From positions 1 through 64,000 of the forward strand of contig CAYXYB010000016.1 in the NCBI GenBank assembly GCA_964469215.1: a stretch of DNA of 64,000 nucleotides, written 5' to 3'. Under the pieces are notes generated by a model that saw only the letters and a list, made by a program, of their open reading frames with translations, was not told where the DNA came from and did not search any database. The position numbers and the translations under genes were made by a program. Below are positions 48,383 to 57,437 of this stretch, piece after piece. Source of the DNA: SKPS01 sp964469215. Lineage in GTDB: Bacteria; Bacteroidota; Bacteroidia; Bacteroidales; SKPS01. How positions within the stretch are numbered: position 1 is the first letter of the stretch; each line of letters begins with the position of its first letter.

Positions 48383-49168
48383 ATGGCAGGATTTCTATTC
48401 GATCAGGTTGTTTTCGGCCCCCTTAAAAGCAGAAGGATGGGCAGTTCACTTGGGGTTAACCTCCTTCCTTTAACAGCTAAGTGTTGCAGTTTTAATTGCA
48501 TCTACTGTGAGTGTGGGTGGACTCTCAAAAAATCAACTGCCTCAGGCAAGTTTCCACCTGTATCTGTGGTTGAGGAAGCACTCGAAATCAAGCTTAAAGC
48601 TTTGTGTGATGAGGGCAGAGGGTTGCCTGATTCAATAACCTTTGCAGGCAATGGTGAACCTACCTTGCATCCTCAGTTCCCTGAGATAATTATGATAACA
48701 AAAAACCTGAGGGATAAATATGCACCCTCCTCCCGAATAGTAGTCCTTTCAAATGGCACAACCCTTGGCAATCCTCATGTCTTCAATGCATTAAAGTTGG
48801 CTGATATGAACATCCAGAAACTTGACGGGGGAACAAATGAAACTGTAAAGACTATTAATCAGCCTTTTAATAAAGAATTCGACACTGAAGCTTTGATAGG
48901 AAATCTATGCAGGTTTGAAGGTGAAGTAATTATTCAGACTTTATTCCTGAAAGGTATCCTGAATGGAAAACATATAGATAATACCTCAGACAGTGAAATA
49001 TTTGCATGGATTGAAAATCTTAAAAAGATCAGACCGCAGTTTGTGATGATCTATTCTATCGACAGGCAGACCCCTTGTGGCGGTATACAAAAAGTTCCGG
49101 TTACGGTTCTGGAGCATATCGCTTTACGGGTGAATAGTGCGGGAGTCAAAACAAGGGTTTATTCGTAA
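48383..49168 (+). CDS. Radical SAM protein (COG0731-type)
   Basis: 261 residues. The [4Fe-4S] motif CxxxCxxC is C35, C39, C42 (CSFNCIYC). The N-terminus FDQVVFGPLKSRRMGSSLGVNLLP is the family signature, and FAGNGEPTLHP contains the SAM-binding GGE-like motif. Members are annotated as wyosine-base-formation-like radical SAM proteins, but bacteria lack wyosine so the real substrate is unknown. CATCTTTG at 48355-48362 is a possible -7 box and AGAGG before the ATG is an unusually good Shine-Dalgarno-like site. The repeat protein gene follows by 12 bp. Confidence 0.87.
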   Translation: MAGFLFDQVVFGPLKSRRMGSSLGVNLLPLTAKCCSFNCIYCECGWTLKKSTASGKFPPVSVVEEALEIKLKALCDEGRGLPDSITFAGNGEPTLHPQFPEIIMITKNLRDKYAPSSRIVVLSNGTTLGNPHVFNALKLADMNIQKLDGGTNETVKTINQPFNKEFDTEALIGNLCRFEGEVIIQTLFLKGILNGKHIDNTSDSEIFAWIENLKKIRPQFVMIYSIDRQTPCGGIQKVPVTVLEHIALRVNSAGVKTRVYS

Positions 49169-49180
49169 CAATGGAATACT

Positions 49181-49597
49181 ATGACAGAGTTAAATCACTA
49201 TGATCCGAAGATTCTTGTTGCCCTTGGTGAAGCGATAGATCGTAATTACAAGATACACAAATGGTTACTGGAGAGCGGCTATGTCGAACTTGCAGCCCTT
49301 GCAAGTTCACTGCAGGCCGACATTGGAGCCTTCAAATGGTTAATGAGCAACGGTTATGCCCATTTCGCAGCTTTCAGCAATGCTATCGACGAAGACAGCA
49401 AAGCTCATCAGTGGCTTATTGATAATAAATTCCTGATGCTGGCACTGATTGTTGATGCTGCATACCTGAAACCGGAAGCTCTGAAATATCTGAAAGAGAA
49501 CCACCTTGAGATCTTTATAAGGCTTGCATACAAAATCAGGCAGCTAAAGATAGATCAGCACCGTGATTACGATTTCTATTACAAAATGCACTTTTGA
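49181..49597 (+). CDS. Small protein made of four 25-residue helical repeats
   Basis: 138 residues with no signal or TM segment; family not recognised. Almost the whole chain is a repeat of exactly 25 residues, marked by W28, W53, W78 and Y103 in the pattern xHxWLxxxGYxxxAAxxxAIxxD. Each unit probably makes a pair of helices, giving a small solenoid. Charged and aromatic surface residues suggest protein binding. It follows the radical SAM gene by 12 bp and is probably cotranscribed, so it may be a partner. GACATTAATGTC, a perfect palindrome, overlaps its stop at 49596-49607. Confidence 0.7.
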   Translation: MTELNHYDPKILVALGEAIDRNYKIHKWLLESGYVELAALASSLQADIGAFKWLMSNGYAHFAAFSNAIDEDSKAHQWLIDNKFLMLALIVDAAYLKPEALKYLKENHLEIFIRLAYKIRQLKIDQHRDYDFYYKMHF

Positions 49598-49630
49598 CAT
49601 TAATGTCTTCGGATTCCCTCAAGGGGTAGC

Positions 49631-49927
49631 CTACATCTCACATTTCTCGAGGCACTCCAGAATGGTCGATAGGGTGCTGTGTTTCAGGAAATAATAAGTG
49701 TTCTTTCCGTCCCTTTTGGATGAAAGAAGGCCTTTGTTCTTTAGAATATTCAGATGATGAGATGCTGAAGCCTGTTCAATCTTCAAGGCAGTGTAAATCT
49801 CTGTAACATTCATTTTCGATTTCTCCTCAAGCATGCCAATGATGGCAATACGCATGGGGTGTGCAATAGCTCTCAGGCGACTGGCTGCATCTTCCAGTCT
49901 GTTAATGTCAAGGTTTGTCTTTGGCAT
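49631..49927 (-). CDS. ArsR-family winged-helix transcriptional repressor
   Basis: 98 residues from MPKTNLDINR; an upstream Met at 49978 would place the promoter inside the gene. The winged-helix core shows LRAIAHPMRIAIIGMLEEKSKMNVTEIYTAL, the recognition helix IEQASASHHLNILKNKGLLSSKRDGKNTYYFL. No Cys pair of the CxC type appears, so it is probably not a classical heavy-metal sensor. By family it binds an inverted repeat near its own promoter. It lies downstream of adenine deaminase but has its own strong promoter. Confidence 0.88.
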   Translation of the reverse strand: MPKTNLDINRLEDAASRLRAIAHPMRIAIIGMLEEKSKMNVTEIYTALKIEQASASHHLNILKNKGLLSSKRDGKNTYYFLKHSTLSTILECLEKCEM

Positions 49928-49941
49928 AGCTTTATGTTTTA

Positions 49942-49979
49942 TGCATGCAAATATATTGTGAGATTTAATAATTACCAAA
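49942..49979 (-). promoter_or_regulatory. Bacteroidota-type promoter of the arsR-like gene, with palindrome
   Basis: Minus strand: TTTG (49979-49976), 20 nt, then TATATTTG (49955-49948). Both elements and spacing match the Bacteroidota consensus (TTTG, 19-21 nt, TAnnTTTG). The palindrome TGCATGCA at 49942-49949 overlaps the -7 box edge and could be a repressor half-site or operator. Confidence 0.7.
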
Positions 49980-49998
49980 TTAATTTTTAATAATTCGT

Positions 49999-51639
49999 TT
50001 ATTTAACAAATAATTTAGTAAAGGTGAAGCTTAATCCGTCAAACAGCCCTTTATCACCAAGTTTGAGTTCAGGGATAACCAGCAGTGCCATGAACGACAA
50101 AGTCATGAATGGAGCTGTGAGGGTCGATCCCATCTTCTTTGCGAATGCATCAACCTTCATGTAACTGTCTGCTACCACATCAATTGACCGATCAGACATT
50201 ATACCTGCAACCGGTAATTTAAGCAGGAGAGTTTCACTCTCATTCAGGGCACAAAGTCCCCCATTTGAATCCATGATAGTGTTAATGGCTTCGACTATTA
50301 ACATGTCATCAGTGCCTGTAGCTATGATATTGTGACTGTCGTGTGCAACGGATGAGGCCATGGCTCCTTTCTTCAGTCCAAATCCATGAATAAAGCCTAC
50401 CGCCGGAGGAGCTTTTATATACCTGTTTACTGCAACAATTTTAAGAACATCCTTACACGGATCCGATTCAACAATCCCATTTTGCACAGGTAACTCAAAC
50501 GAAAGATTTTTTGTGATAATCTGCCCGTCAAGAGCACCGATAACTTTTACAAGCCCATCTCCATCTTCTGATTTCACCTTTATATCATCAGGTAGTATCT
50601 TGGTAGCCACGAACCTGTTTACCCTGTTTATATCCGAAGAGGCAATGAGAGGTTTTCCGAATGATGCAACCTTAACACCGGAGATATATGTTTCTTCAAC
50701 ACTGAAATGTTCAATGTTGTTTACAACAATCAGATCTGCAGGGTCGCCTTTGCGCAACATCCCGCAGTTGAGATTATAATGCATTACAGGGTTGAAGGTG
50801 CAGGCTCTTACAAGGTCAATCATCCTGTACCCCATCTCCAGCCCCTTTCTCACAAGCTGGTTTATATGTCCGCTCTGAAGATCATCGGGATGTTTGTCAT
50901 CAGAACATAGCATAACCTGGTCAGGAAACTCAGCAATAAGAGGTATTAGTTCTGTAAAGTTTCTTGCTGCTGAACCTTCCCTTATTAGTATTTTCATACC
51001 GAACCTGGCTTTCTCCCTTGCCTCATCGATGGTAAAGCACTCATGATCGGTGGATATTCCGCTTTCAAAATATTTTTTAAGTTGATCACCCCGCAACCCG
51101 GGAGCATGGCCATCAACAGGCTTCCCCAGAACTTTTGCATGATCAAGTTTTGCTTTCACTTGTGGGTCATCGAATATCACTCCCGGAAAATTCATCATTT
51201 CAGCCAGATATCTGACCTCTTCCTTTCTGAGCAGTTTGAGCACATCGTCACTATCCAGAACCGCCCCGGAGGTCTCAAGAGGGGTTGCAGGTACGCACGA
51301 CGGAGCACCGAAAAAGAATCTGAATGGTGTTAAAGAACCGTTTGAGATCATATACTCTACTCCGTCTGTTCCAAGTACATTGGCTATTTCATGCGGATCA
51401 GAAACTGTTGCTGTTGTGCCATGAACAACTGCCGCCCTGGCAAATTCAGAAGGTACCAGCATTGAACTCTCTATATGAACATGTGCGTCTATCAGCCCCG
51501 GCATAATGTACTTTCGGTTACTGACCTCCTTCTCAACAACAGCCTCGACAATCCCGTTGTTGATTACTATTGCACCCTGAATAATCTTTCGCTCTGCAGG
51601 CAGGATAAGTATCCCTTCGATAGTGAATGATGGTTTCAT
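49999..51639 (-). CDS. ade: Adenine deaminase
   Basis: 546 residues. The metal-dependent amidohydrolase motif is IMPGLIDAHVHIESSML, followed by HGTTATVSDPHEIANVLG, HAPGLRG, STDHECFT, LCSDDKHPDDL and HNLNCG-like NYNLNCGMLRKGDPADLIV. The C-terminal domain contains GLKKGAMASSVAHDSHNIIATG, typical of the long bacterial Ade enzymes. It converts adenine to hypoxanthine and ammonia in purine salvage. Length matches the family. It follows rlmN by 26 bp. Confidence 0.93.
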   Translation of the reverse strand: MKPSFTIEGILILPAERKIIQGAIVINNGIVEAVVEKEVSNRKYIMPGLIDAHVHIESSMLVPSEFARAAVVHGTTATVSDPHEIANVLGTDGVEYMISNGSLTPFRFFFGAPSCVPATPLETSGAVLDSDDVLKLLRKEEVRYLAEMMNFPGVIFDDPQVKAKLDHAKVLGKPVDGHAPGLRGDQLKKYFESGISTDHECFTIDEAREKARFGMKILIREGSAARNFTELIPLIAEFPDQVMLCSDDKHPDDLQSGHINQLVRKGLEMGYRMIDLVRACTFNPVMHYNLNCGMLRKGDPADLIVVNNIEHFSVEETYISGVKVASFGKPLIASSDINRVNRFVATKILPDDIKVKSEDGDGLVKVIGALDGQIITKNLSFELPVQNGIVESDPCKDVLKIVAVNRYIKAPPAVGFIHGFGLKKGAMASSVAHDSHNIIATGTDDMLIVEAINTIMDSNGGLCALNESETLLLKLPVAGIMSDRSIDVVADSYMKVDAFAKKMGSTLTAPFMTLSFMALLVIPELKLGDKGLFDGLSFTFTKLFVK

Positions 51640-51665
51640 CGTAATAACTCCATTTATTTTGAATA

Positions 51666-52721
51666 TTATGATCTTTTACTGGCCAGTTGTCCACATGCTG
51701 CATCTATGTCACCTCCTCTGCTGCGACGTATGGTTACAACCATGTTTTTCCCTTCCAATATTTCTTTAAAGGTTTCTGCTGATTCCGAGTTGCGGTATTT
51801 TTTTCCGGTAGGGTTATAAGGAATCAGATTAACCTTGACCGGAAAGCTACGACACCAGGCAGCAAGAGCCAGGGCATCGTCTTTATTGTCATTTAATCTG
51901 TAAAGAAGCAGATACTCAATACTGATACGATTTCCTGTTATGGAATGATATTTTTGCAGAGCCTGGCTCACATCTTTCAACGGGTATATTTTGTTTACAG
52001 GCATCAGCTCTGATCTTATTCTTTCATCAACAGTATGAAGCGAGAGAGCGAGAACAACCTCAGGCAGTTTTTCTGCAATGGTTATTATTCCCTCAGGGAT
52101 TCCTACTGTTGATACTGTTATTCTCCCCGGCGACATAGACATGCCACTGCTGTCGGAAATCATCTTAACAGCCTCTATTACTGCATCAGGATTCAACAAT
52201 GGCTCTCCCATACCCATTAACACAATGTTGCTGATATTTCTGCCAAACTGTTCTATTGCCATGCTGTTAAGAAGCCATGCCTGATCGTATATCTCGCAAA
52301 AATTCAGGTTGCGGGAAAAACCGGCCAGACCTGTTGCACAAAAGGTGCAACCAAGCGGGCATCCAGCCTGGGATGAAATGCACGCCGTTACTCTTGCGGA
52401 TGATGGTATCAGAACCCCTTCAACAGCAGTCCCGCCCGCCATGTTAAAAAGCACCTTGATCGTGCCATCTGCACTTTTTACAACCTCTTCAACAGATGCC
52501 CTTTCGATTTTATATTCCGATGAAAGAAGATTCCGTAATGAAGCCGGCAGATTGGTAGCATGGCTGAAATCATCAAGCCCTTTTCGCCATATCCATTCAT
52601 GCAGTTGTCGGCCATGAAAAGAACGGTAACCAAGGTCTGTCATGAGTGCTTCCAGCATCTCCCCCATGTAAGGCCGCAGATTTGTCCGCTCTTCTATTTC
52701 GCTGGCAGTTGATCCGGCCAT
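51666..52721 (-). CDS. rlmN: 23S rRNA/tRNA adenine-C2 methyltransferase RlmN
   Basis: 351 residues. N-terminal helical region (FHGRQLHEWIWRKGLDDF) followed by the radical SAM motif CPLGCTFCATG (CxxxCxxC), MGMGEPLLN, ITVSTVGIPEGI, LALSLHTVDERIRSELMPVNKIYPL and ISIEYLLLYRLNDNKDDALAL. The late Cys in DIDAACGQLA matches the catalytic methylated Cys. It adds a C2 methyl to A2503 of 23S rRNA and A37 of some tRNAs. It lies 9 bp after the BNR T9SS gene and 26 bp before ade. Confidence 0.95.
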   Translation of the reverse strand: MAGSTASEIEERTNLRPYMGEMLEALMTDLGYRSFHGRQLHEWIWRKGLDDFSHATNLPASLRNLLSSEYKIERASVEEVVKSADGTIKVLFNMAGGTAVEGVLIPSSARVTACISSQAGCPLGCTFCATGLAGFSRNLNFCEIYDQAWLLNSMAIEQFGRNISNIVLMGMGEPLLNPDAVIEAVKMISDSSGMSMSPGRITVSTVGIPEGIITIAEKLPEVVLALSLHTVDERIRSELMPVNKIYPLKDVSQALQKYHSITGNRISIEYLLLYRLNDNKDDALALAAWCRSFPVKVNLIPYNPTGKKYRNSESAETFKEILEGKNMVVTIRRSRGGDIDAACGQLASKRS

Positions 52722-52730
52722 AAACTAAAT

Positions 52731-54548
52731 CTATCTGTTAACCAGTATTTTGCGCGAAAAAGTTTCGTAACCGCTCTTTACCATTATATAATAACCTCCG
52801 TTGGAAATACCTGACAGGTTGCCTGTAACAGTATGCCTGCCTGAGTCAAATTTTCCGGTATTAAGAATTGATACTGTTCTGCCAGTCTGGTCATATAGCA
52901 TAATCTCAACCGTGGAAGACTCTTCAAGAGAGAAATCAACCTTAACATCGGCTTGAGCAGGATTTGGATATATGTTGATGATCCCCAGGTTATTGTTAAC
53001 ACCGGTAAGCTGTTCAACATTCATTGTCTTCCTGTTGATGAAGGCCACATAAATATTCAGATTGCCGTTGTTGGTACGACCGTCGGTCCAGACCGGAATA
53101 ATGTAATCCTTCAATCCCAGTATCTGCGTGTACTCACCAATGCCGAAATCACTGTTAGATAAACCAACCTTGGAGAAATCTGTCCCTGCTGATGTAACCT
53201 GGTACGAAGGCAGGAATGTTGAACCGTGATTAAAAGATTCGGTGAAATAATAATGAGCAACTACATTATTTGTATCATCCCGGCGATCGTACCATCCCAA
53301 AACTACATTTCCGTCAATACCACAACTTATGCTACTGTAATACTGATGTTTGCCAAGGCCACCCTGATCGTTGTTTACAATCTTAGGTGGACTCCATGTG
53401 ATGCCTCCATCTGATGATGTTGAGAAATAAACATCCAGGCCATTGTTTAGCTTAGTGTTGATGCCATTGGCAGACCAGGTTATGTAAATATTGTTGCTTA
53501 CGGTGTTTGCAGCAAGATAGCAGGATGGATAGAGCCTGTCGTCAGAGATACCCACTACCGACTCGTTCTCCTGTCCTGCTGAAAACCTTGGCATTTGTAT
53601 GGGTGATACCAGCACCGGAGAGGAAAAGGTTGCTCCTCCATCAGTTGATCTTGAATGGTATATGCCGTAATTTGAATTGTCTTTTGTGCCAAAAAAACTC
53701 ACATGAACATGCCCGTTGATGTCAATATCAAGGCTGGCAAACTGACACAACGTAAATGAGGCATCTGTAATAACAACGGGTGATGGGTTGAATGCCATGC
53801 TGTCGGCAGGCTTTGTGTGCACAACTATTCTATATTCTGTGGTATTGAGGTCTATTTCAACATAACTCATATACAGGTTGTTTTTAAAGACGGAATTCGA
53901 CCTGTCAGTTGCCATCCATTGCTTATCAGTTACCGGTTTGTCAGATACTTGTGTTGCATATTCAACTTTGGCAAGCGAAACGGTGCTGTGCTGAGGCCTT
54001 ACCCAGTTAACGCCCCCGTCATCAGAATATGCCCAGTACAAACCCCAGTAAATTGTGTCAATCGGAACGTTTCTGACGTGGAGTTCAAGCCATGAGAAAT
54101 ATGCCCTTCCGGTGTTGTCGAATGCAAGTACAGGGTCTCCACCTCCGAGCTGATAAGCTCCGGGATATGACGGCATTGGGTTGAAAGAACTTTTTGACCA
54201 TGTTCCGCCAAAATTCTTCGTGTAGTATATTGGTGTCTGTAAAGACGTGGAGGTTTGTCTTATGGGACTTGCAAGGATATTCTGCGAGTCAGCCGGATTA
54301 ACTGCCGCATGAACCTCTGCATCTATATTTAAACTTGATACTATAGGCACATCTGTGTAGTTGAGAAATTCTCTAACCGACTCAGGCATCTCTTCCCCTG
54401 ATTCATTGTAATAATTCAATACTGCCAGCTCAGGTTTGACCTTGAACTTTTCCTTTATAGTCCATTCAACCCCCTTCCTGTTTGGTTGGGCCTGTGAAAA
54501 ACCAAGTGCTGTAAACAATATCAGCACCAAAGCTACTATTTTCCTCAT
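52731..54548 (-). CDS. BNR/sialidase-like beta-propeller protein with T9SS type A sorting domain
   Basis: 605 residues. Signal peptide (about 1-20, LGFSQAQ). Several Asp-box-like repeats are visible: SDDGGVNW, STDGGATFSSP, SSDGGITWSPP and a fourth degenerate one near SFNHGSTF, giving a six-bladed propeller-like chain. The sorting tail begins NIYPNPAQADVKVDF and ends YETFSRKILVNR. No sialidase catalytic Arg-triad was confirmed, so enzymatic activity is uncertain. It is predicted to be secreted to the cell surface by T9SS. The short gap to rlmN suggests cotranscription, an odd pairing. Confidence 0.88.
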   Translation of the reverse strand: MRKIVALVLILFTALGFSQAQPNRKGVEWTIKEKFKVKPELAVLNYYNESGEEMPESVREFLNYTDVPIVSSLNIDAEVHAAVNPADSQNILASPIRQTSTSLQTPIYYTKNFGGTWSKSSFNPMPSYPGAYQLGGGDPVLAFDNTGRAYFSWLELHVRNVPIDTIYWGLYWAYSDDGGVNWVRPQHSTVSLAKVEYATQVSDKPVTDKQWMATDRSNSVFKNNLYMSYVEIDLNTTEYRIVVHTKPADSMAFNPSPVVITDASFTLCQFASLDIDINGHVHVSFFGTKDNSNYGIYHSRSTDGGATFSSPVLVSPIQMPRFSAGQENESVVGISDDRLYPSCYLAANTVSNNIYITWSANGINTKLNNGLDVYFSTSSDGGITWSPPKIVNNDQGGLGKHQYYSSISCGIDGNVVLGWYDRRDDTNNVVAHYYFTESFNHGSTFLPSYQVTSAGTDFSKVGLSNSDFGIGEYTQILGLKDYIIPVWTDGRTNNGNLNIYVAFINRKTMNVEQLTGVNNNLGIINIYPNPAQADVKVDFSLEESSTVEIMLYDQTGRTVSILNTGKFDSGRHTVTGNLSGISNGGYYIMVKSGYETFSRKILVNR

Positions 54549-54588
54549 TTTATTTATGGTTTACGTTGATTGTTAAAGGATTGCCTGT

Positions 54589-55134
54589 TCACCATTCCTC
54601 TTCATCAGGAGGTTCTGGTTTTGTTATTTGCGTTGTCATTTTTTCTATCATATCTTCAATAACATCCCTTATCTGCTCAAGGTACTGCCGGTTGTTGAGG
54701 CTGTAAAAAGGGCCTGCAGCGTCGAGCCATCGTTCAAGTGGAAAACGTGAGGCAGTCTTGAGGTTGAAGTCTGTAATTGTGTACCGGAACCTGCCATCAC
54801 GAAATTCGAGTTTAAAAGTATAGGTTACGGCATGTGATGGCACCCTCGTTCCTTTATGATCATCAGTAAGTCTTATGCTGTATGCAATCTCAATTATCCC
54901 GCTTTCAGGGCTCCGCCTCTTTGTTACACCGGCCGGGTTTGGAAAATAGGTGTTAATCCATTCTATCCCTTTATTATATAGTTTCTCCTTTTCTATATCC
55001 TTAACCTGAACAACACCTTGCCAGATGATCCTACCCGATTCGTCAACAGGTACAATGCCAGCAAGAGTAGTATCCTGAGCATTTATCCGGCACATGAATA
55101 CCATTAACATTATAATAAGGGCAATTTTCTTCAT
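54589..55134 (-). CDS. Secreted DUF4468-like protein
   Basis: 181 residues. Signal peptide (about 1-19, MCRINAQ). The remainder fits the TBP-like fold described for DUF4468: GIEWINTYFPNPAGVTKRRSPESGIIEIAYSIRL ... HAVTYTFKLEFRDGRFRYTITDFNL. Members occur in Bacteroidota and have no known function; periplasmic or outer-membrane. Assignment is from general pattern, not a search. It ends 41 bp before the BNR gene start, same strand. Confidence 0.65.
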   Translation of the reverse strand: MKKIALIIMLMVFMCRINAQDTTLAGIVPVDESGRIIWQGVVQVKDIEKEKLYNKGIEWINTYFPNPAGVTKRRSPESGIIEIAYSIRLTDDHKGTRVPSHAVTYTFKLEFRDGRFRYTITDFNLKTASRFPLERWLDAAGPFYSLNNRQYLEQIRDVIEDMIEKMTTQITKPEPPDEEEW

Positions 55135-55177
55135 AAAACTTGTATAGATTTAAGGAAGCTAAATTACGCATTAAATT

Positions 55178-55208
55178 AAAAGAGGCCACCATTATGGCAG
55201 CCTCTTTT
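55178..55208 (-). terminator. Rho-independent terminator downstream of groEL
   Basis: AAAAGAGGC (55178-55186) pairs with GCCTCTTTT (55200-55208) around a short inner CCA/TGG stem. T-rich ends on both strands fit a bidirectional terminator. It separates the groESL transcript from the DUF4468 gene. Confidence 0.8.
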
Positions 55209-55308
55209 TATTACAGTTTATTTTATTCATTCAGCACAATGCGGTTCTTTCAGACAAAGGCTGAATACATTCGGCTTAATATCAGGCTTTTGCCTGTTAT
55301 GCTGTCTG

Positions 55309-56940
55309 TTACATCATTCCCATACCACCTCCCATCGGTGGCATACTGGGTTCTGGTTTGTCCTCTTTTATCTCAACAACAACACCTTCGGTTGTAAGAA
55401 GCATTCCTGCAATAGAGGCAGCGTTTTCAAGAGCAACACGGGTGACCTTTGTCGGGTCAATTACTCCTGATGCAAGAAGGTTTTCATATTTTTCAGTACG
55501 TGCGTTGAATCCAAAGTCACCTTTTTGAGCTTTTACGTTCTGGATAACAACTGACCCTTCTACCCCTGCATTTTCTGCAATCTGGCGGAGTGGTTCTTCA
55601 AGGGCTCTGCGAATGATGGCAATCCCTGTAAGTTCATCTTCATTCTCTACTGAAATGTTGTCAAGACTGCTGAGCGAACGAATGTATGCAATACCGCCAC
55701 CGGGTACAATACCCTCTTCAACAGCAGCACGGGTTGCATTCAGAGCATCGTCGAAACGGTCTTTCTTCTCCTTCATTTCAACTTCACTTGCAGCTCCAAC
55801 ATATATCACAGCCACACCACCTGCCAGTTTGGCAAGACGTTCCTGCAGCTTCTCACGATCATAGTCTGAAGTGGTGTTCTCTATCTGAATCTTTATCTGG
55901 CCTACACGTGCCTGAATGTCTTCCTTCTTCCCTTTGCCACTCACTATTGTGGTGTTCTCCTTGTCGATAGTAACCTTTTCGGCCATGCCAAGGTAGGAGA
56001 GGTCTGCATTCTCGAGCTTATAACCACGCTCCTCCGAAACAACGGTTCCACCTGTGAGAATGGCAATGTCTTCGAGCATCTCTTTCCTGCGGTCACCAAA
56101 ACCGGGCGCCTTCACTGCTGCTATCTTCAGAGATCCCCTGAGCTTGTTCACTACCAAAGTTGCCAAAGCTTCACCTTCAACATCCTCAGCAATGATAATG
56201 AGGGGCTGACCGGTCTGAACTACCCTCTCCAGTATAGGAAGCAGATCCTTCATTGTGGAGATCTTCTTGTCGTGAATAAGAATGTAAGGATTTTCAAAAA
56301 CCGCTTCCATCTTTTCGGTATCTGTCACGAAATATGGTGAGATATAACCACGGTCAAACTGCATCCCCTCAACAACGTCTACATAAGTTTCAATACCTTT
56401 TGCCTCTTCAATAGTTATTACACCCTCTTTTTTAACCTTACCCATCGCCTCTGCAATCAGTTTGCCGATCACAGGATCGTTGTTGGCAGATACTGATGCA
56501 ACCTGCTCGATCTTCTCATTGTTCTCTCCAATAACCTGTGATTGTGATTTAATGTTTGCAATTACTGCAGTAACTGCCTTGTCGATACCGCGTTTCAGAT
56601 CCATAGGATTTGCACCTGCTGTGACATTTTTCAGGCCTGCATTCACAATAGCCTGGGCAAGTACGGTAGCCGTTGTGGTACCATCACCTGCTACATCACT
56701 GGTCTTGGATGCTACCTCCTTTACCATCTGGGCACCCATGTTCTCAACCCTGTCTTTCAACTCTATCTCCTTGGCTACGGTTACTCCATCCTTGGTAATT
56801 GTGGGTGCACCATAGCTCTTTTCCAGAATTACATTACGGCCTTTGGGGCCTAATGTAACCTTAACAACATTTGAAAGCTTGTCAACACCCGTCTTTAGTG
56901 CTTCACGGGCTTTAACGTCAAATAGAATGTCTTTTGCCAT
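55309..56940 (-). CDS. groL: Chaperonin GroEL (Hsp60)
   Basis: 543 residues, full length. The start MAKDILFDVKAREALKTGVDKLSNVVKVTLGPKGRNVILEK, the ATP-binding DGTTTATVLAQAI and the C-terminal GGGMGMM tail are all present, with the AAVEEGIVPGGG signature near 400. It forms the 14-mer folding chamber with GroES. It follows groES by 32 bp. Confidence 0.98.
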   Translation of the reverse strand: MAKDILFDVKAREALKTGVDKLSNVVKVTLGPKGRNVILEKSYGAPTITKDGVTVAKEIELKDRVENMGAQMVKEVASKTSDVAGDGTTTATVLAQAIVNAGLKNVTAGANPMDLKRGIDKAVTAVIANIKSQSQVIGENNEKIEQVASVSANNDPVIGKLIAEAMGKVKKEGVITIEEAKGIETYVDVVEGMQFDRGYISPYFVTDTEKMEAVFENPYILIHDKKISTMKDLLPILERVVQTGQPLIIIAEDVEGEALATLVVNKLRGSLKIAAVKAPGFGDRRKEMLEDIAILTGGTVVSEERGYKLENADLSYLGMAEKVTIDKENTTIVSGKGKKEDIQARVGQIKIQIENTTSDYDREKLQERLAKLAGGVAVIYVGAASEVEMKEKKDRFDDALNATRAAVEEGIVPGGGIAYIRSLSSLDNISVENEDELTGIAIIRRALEEPLRQIAENAGVEGSVVIQNVKAQKGDFGFNARTEKYENLLASGVIDPTKVTRVALENAASIAGMLLTTEGVVVEIKEDKPEPSMPPMGGGMGMM

Positions 56941-56972
56941 CTTATTATTGATTTAAATGATTAAACATAAAT

Positions 56973-57251
56973 TTAGATTATTGCATAGATATCAGATTCA
57001 CGCATGATCAGGTATTCCGTGCCATCAATATTGATCTCGGTTCCTGAGTATTTTCCGTACAGAACCATATCCCCAACCTTCACGGTTAATGGTTCATCCT
57101 TCTTTCCTTCACCTACAGAAATGACTTTTCCACGCTGTGGTTTTTCCTTTGCGGTGTCAGGGATAATAATTCCCGATGCTGTTTTGGTCTCTGCCTGTGC
57201 CGGCTCTACGAGAACCCTGTCAGCTAATGGTTTAATGTTTACGCTTGCCAT
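56973..57251 (-). CDS. groS: Co-chaperonin GroES
   Basis: 92 residues. PLADRVLVEPAQAETKTASGIIIPDTAKEKPQRG is the signature and mobile loop, and DMVLYGKYSGTEINIDGTEYLIMRESDI the C-terminal part. It caps GroEL. No CIRCE element is visible in the leader between 57252 and 57375, so heat control must use another signal. Confidence 0.97.
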   Translation of the reverse strand: MASVNIKPLADRVLVEPAQAETKTASGIIIPDTAKEKPQRGKVISVGEGKKDEPLTVKVGDMVLYGKYSGTEINIDGTEYLIMRESDIYAII

Positions 57252-57375
57252 ATTTTTTTGATTTTTGGTTAATAGAATTTAAATTTCAGAATCGATTGCC
57301 TGTCGAATATTATGCCAAGCCGGTTGAAAGAGATATTTTGTGACAACTTTACCATAACAGGCATTATACTTAAAG

Positions 57376-57412
57376 AAAAATGTCAGAATGAACCTGTCAT
57401 TCTGACATTTTT
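57376..57412. terminator. Strong bidirectional terminator between secG and groES
   Basis: AAAAATGTCAGAATGA (57376-57391) and its perfect 16-bp complement (57397-57412) enclose a 5-nt loop. A-runs and T-runs at the ends make it a terminator on either strand. It lies after the secG stop (57438), isolating the groESL unit. Confidence 0.9.
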
Positions 57413-57437
57413 TCTGTCGCTTGACTCTGCCTTATGT

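Noticed and set aside
49596..49607. GACATTAATGTC palindrome as a terminator between convergent genes
   Set aside because: It has no loop or T-run and can be a chance palindrome; kept only as a note in the repeat-protein entry.
57303..57318. Sigma-54-like promoter (TTGGCA ... TTCG) before groES
   Set aside because: The GG matches the -24 element, but the -12 GC is absent at the required spacing, so it is only a partial match.
57252..57375. Search for a CIRCE heat-shock operator before groES
   Set aside because: No TTAGCACTC-N9-GAGTGCTAA or close variant is present.
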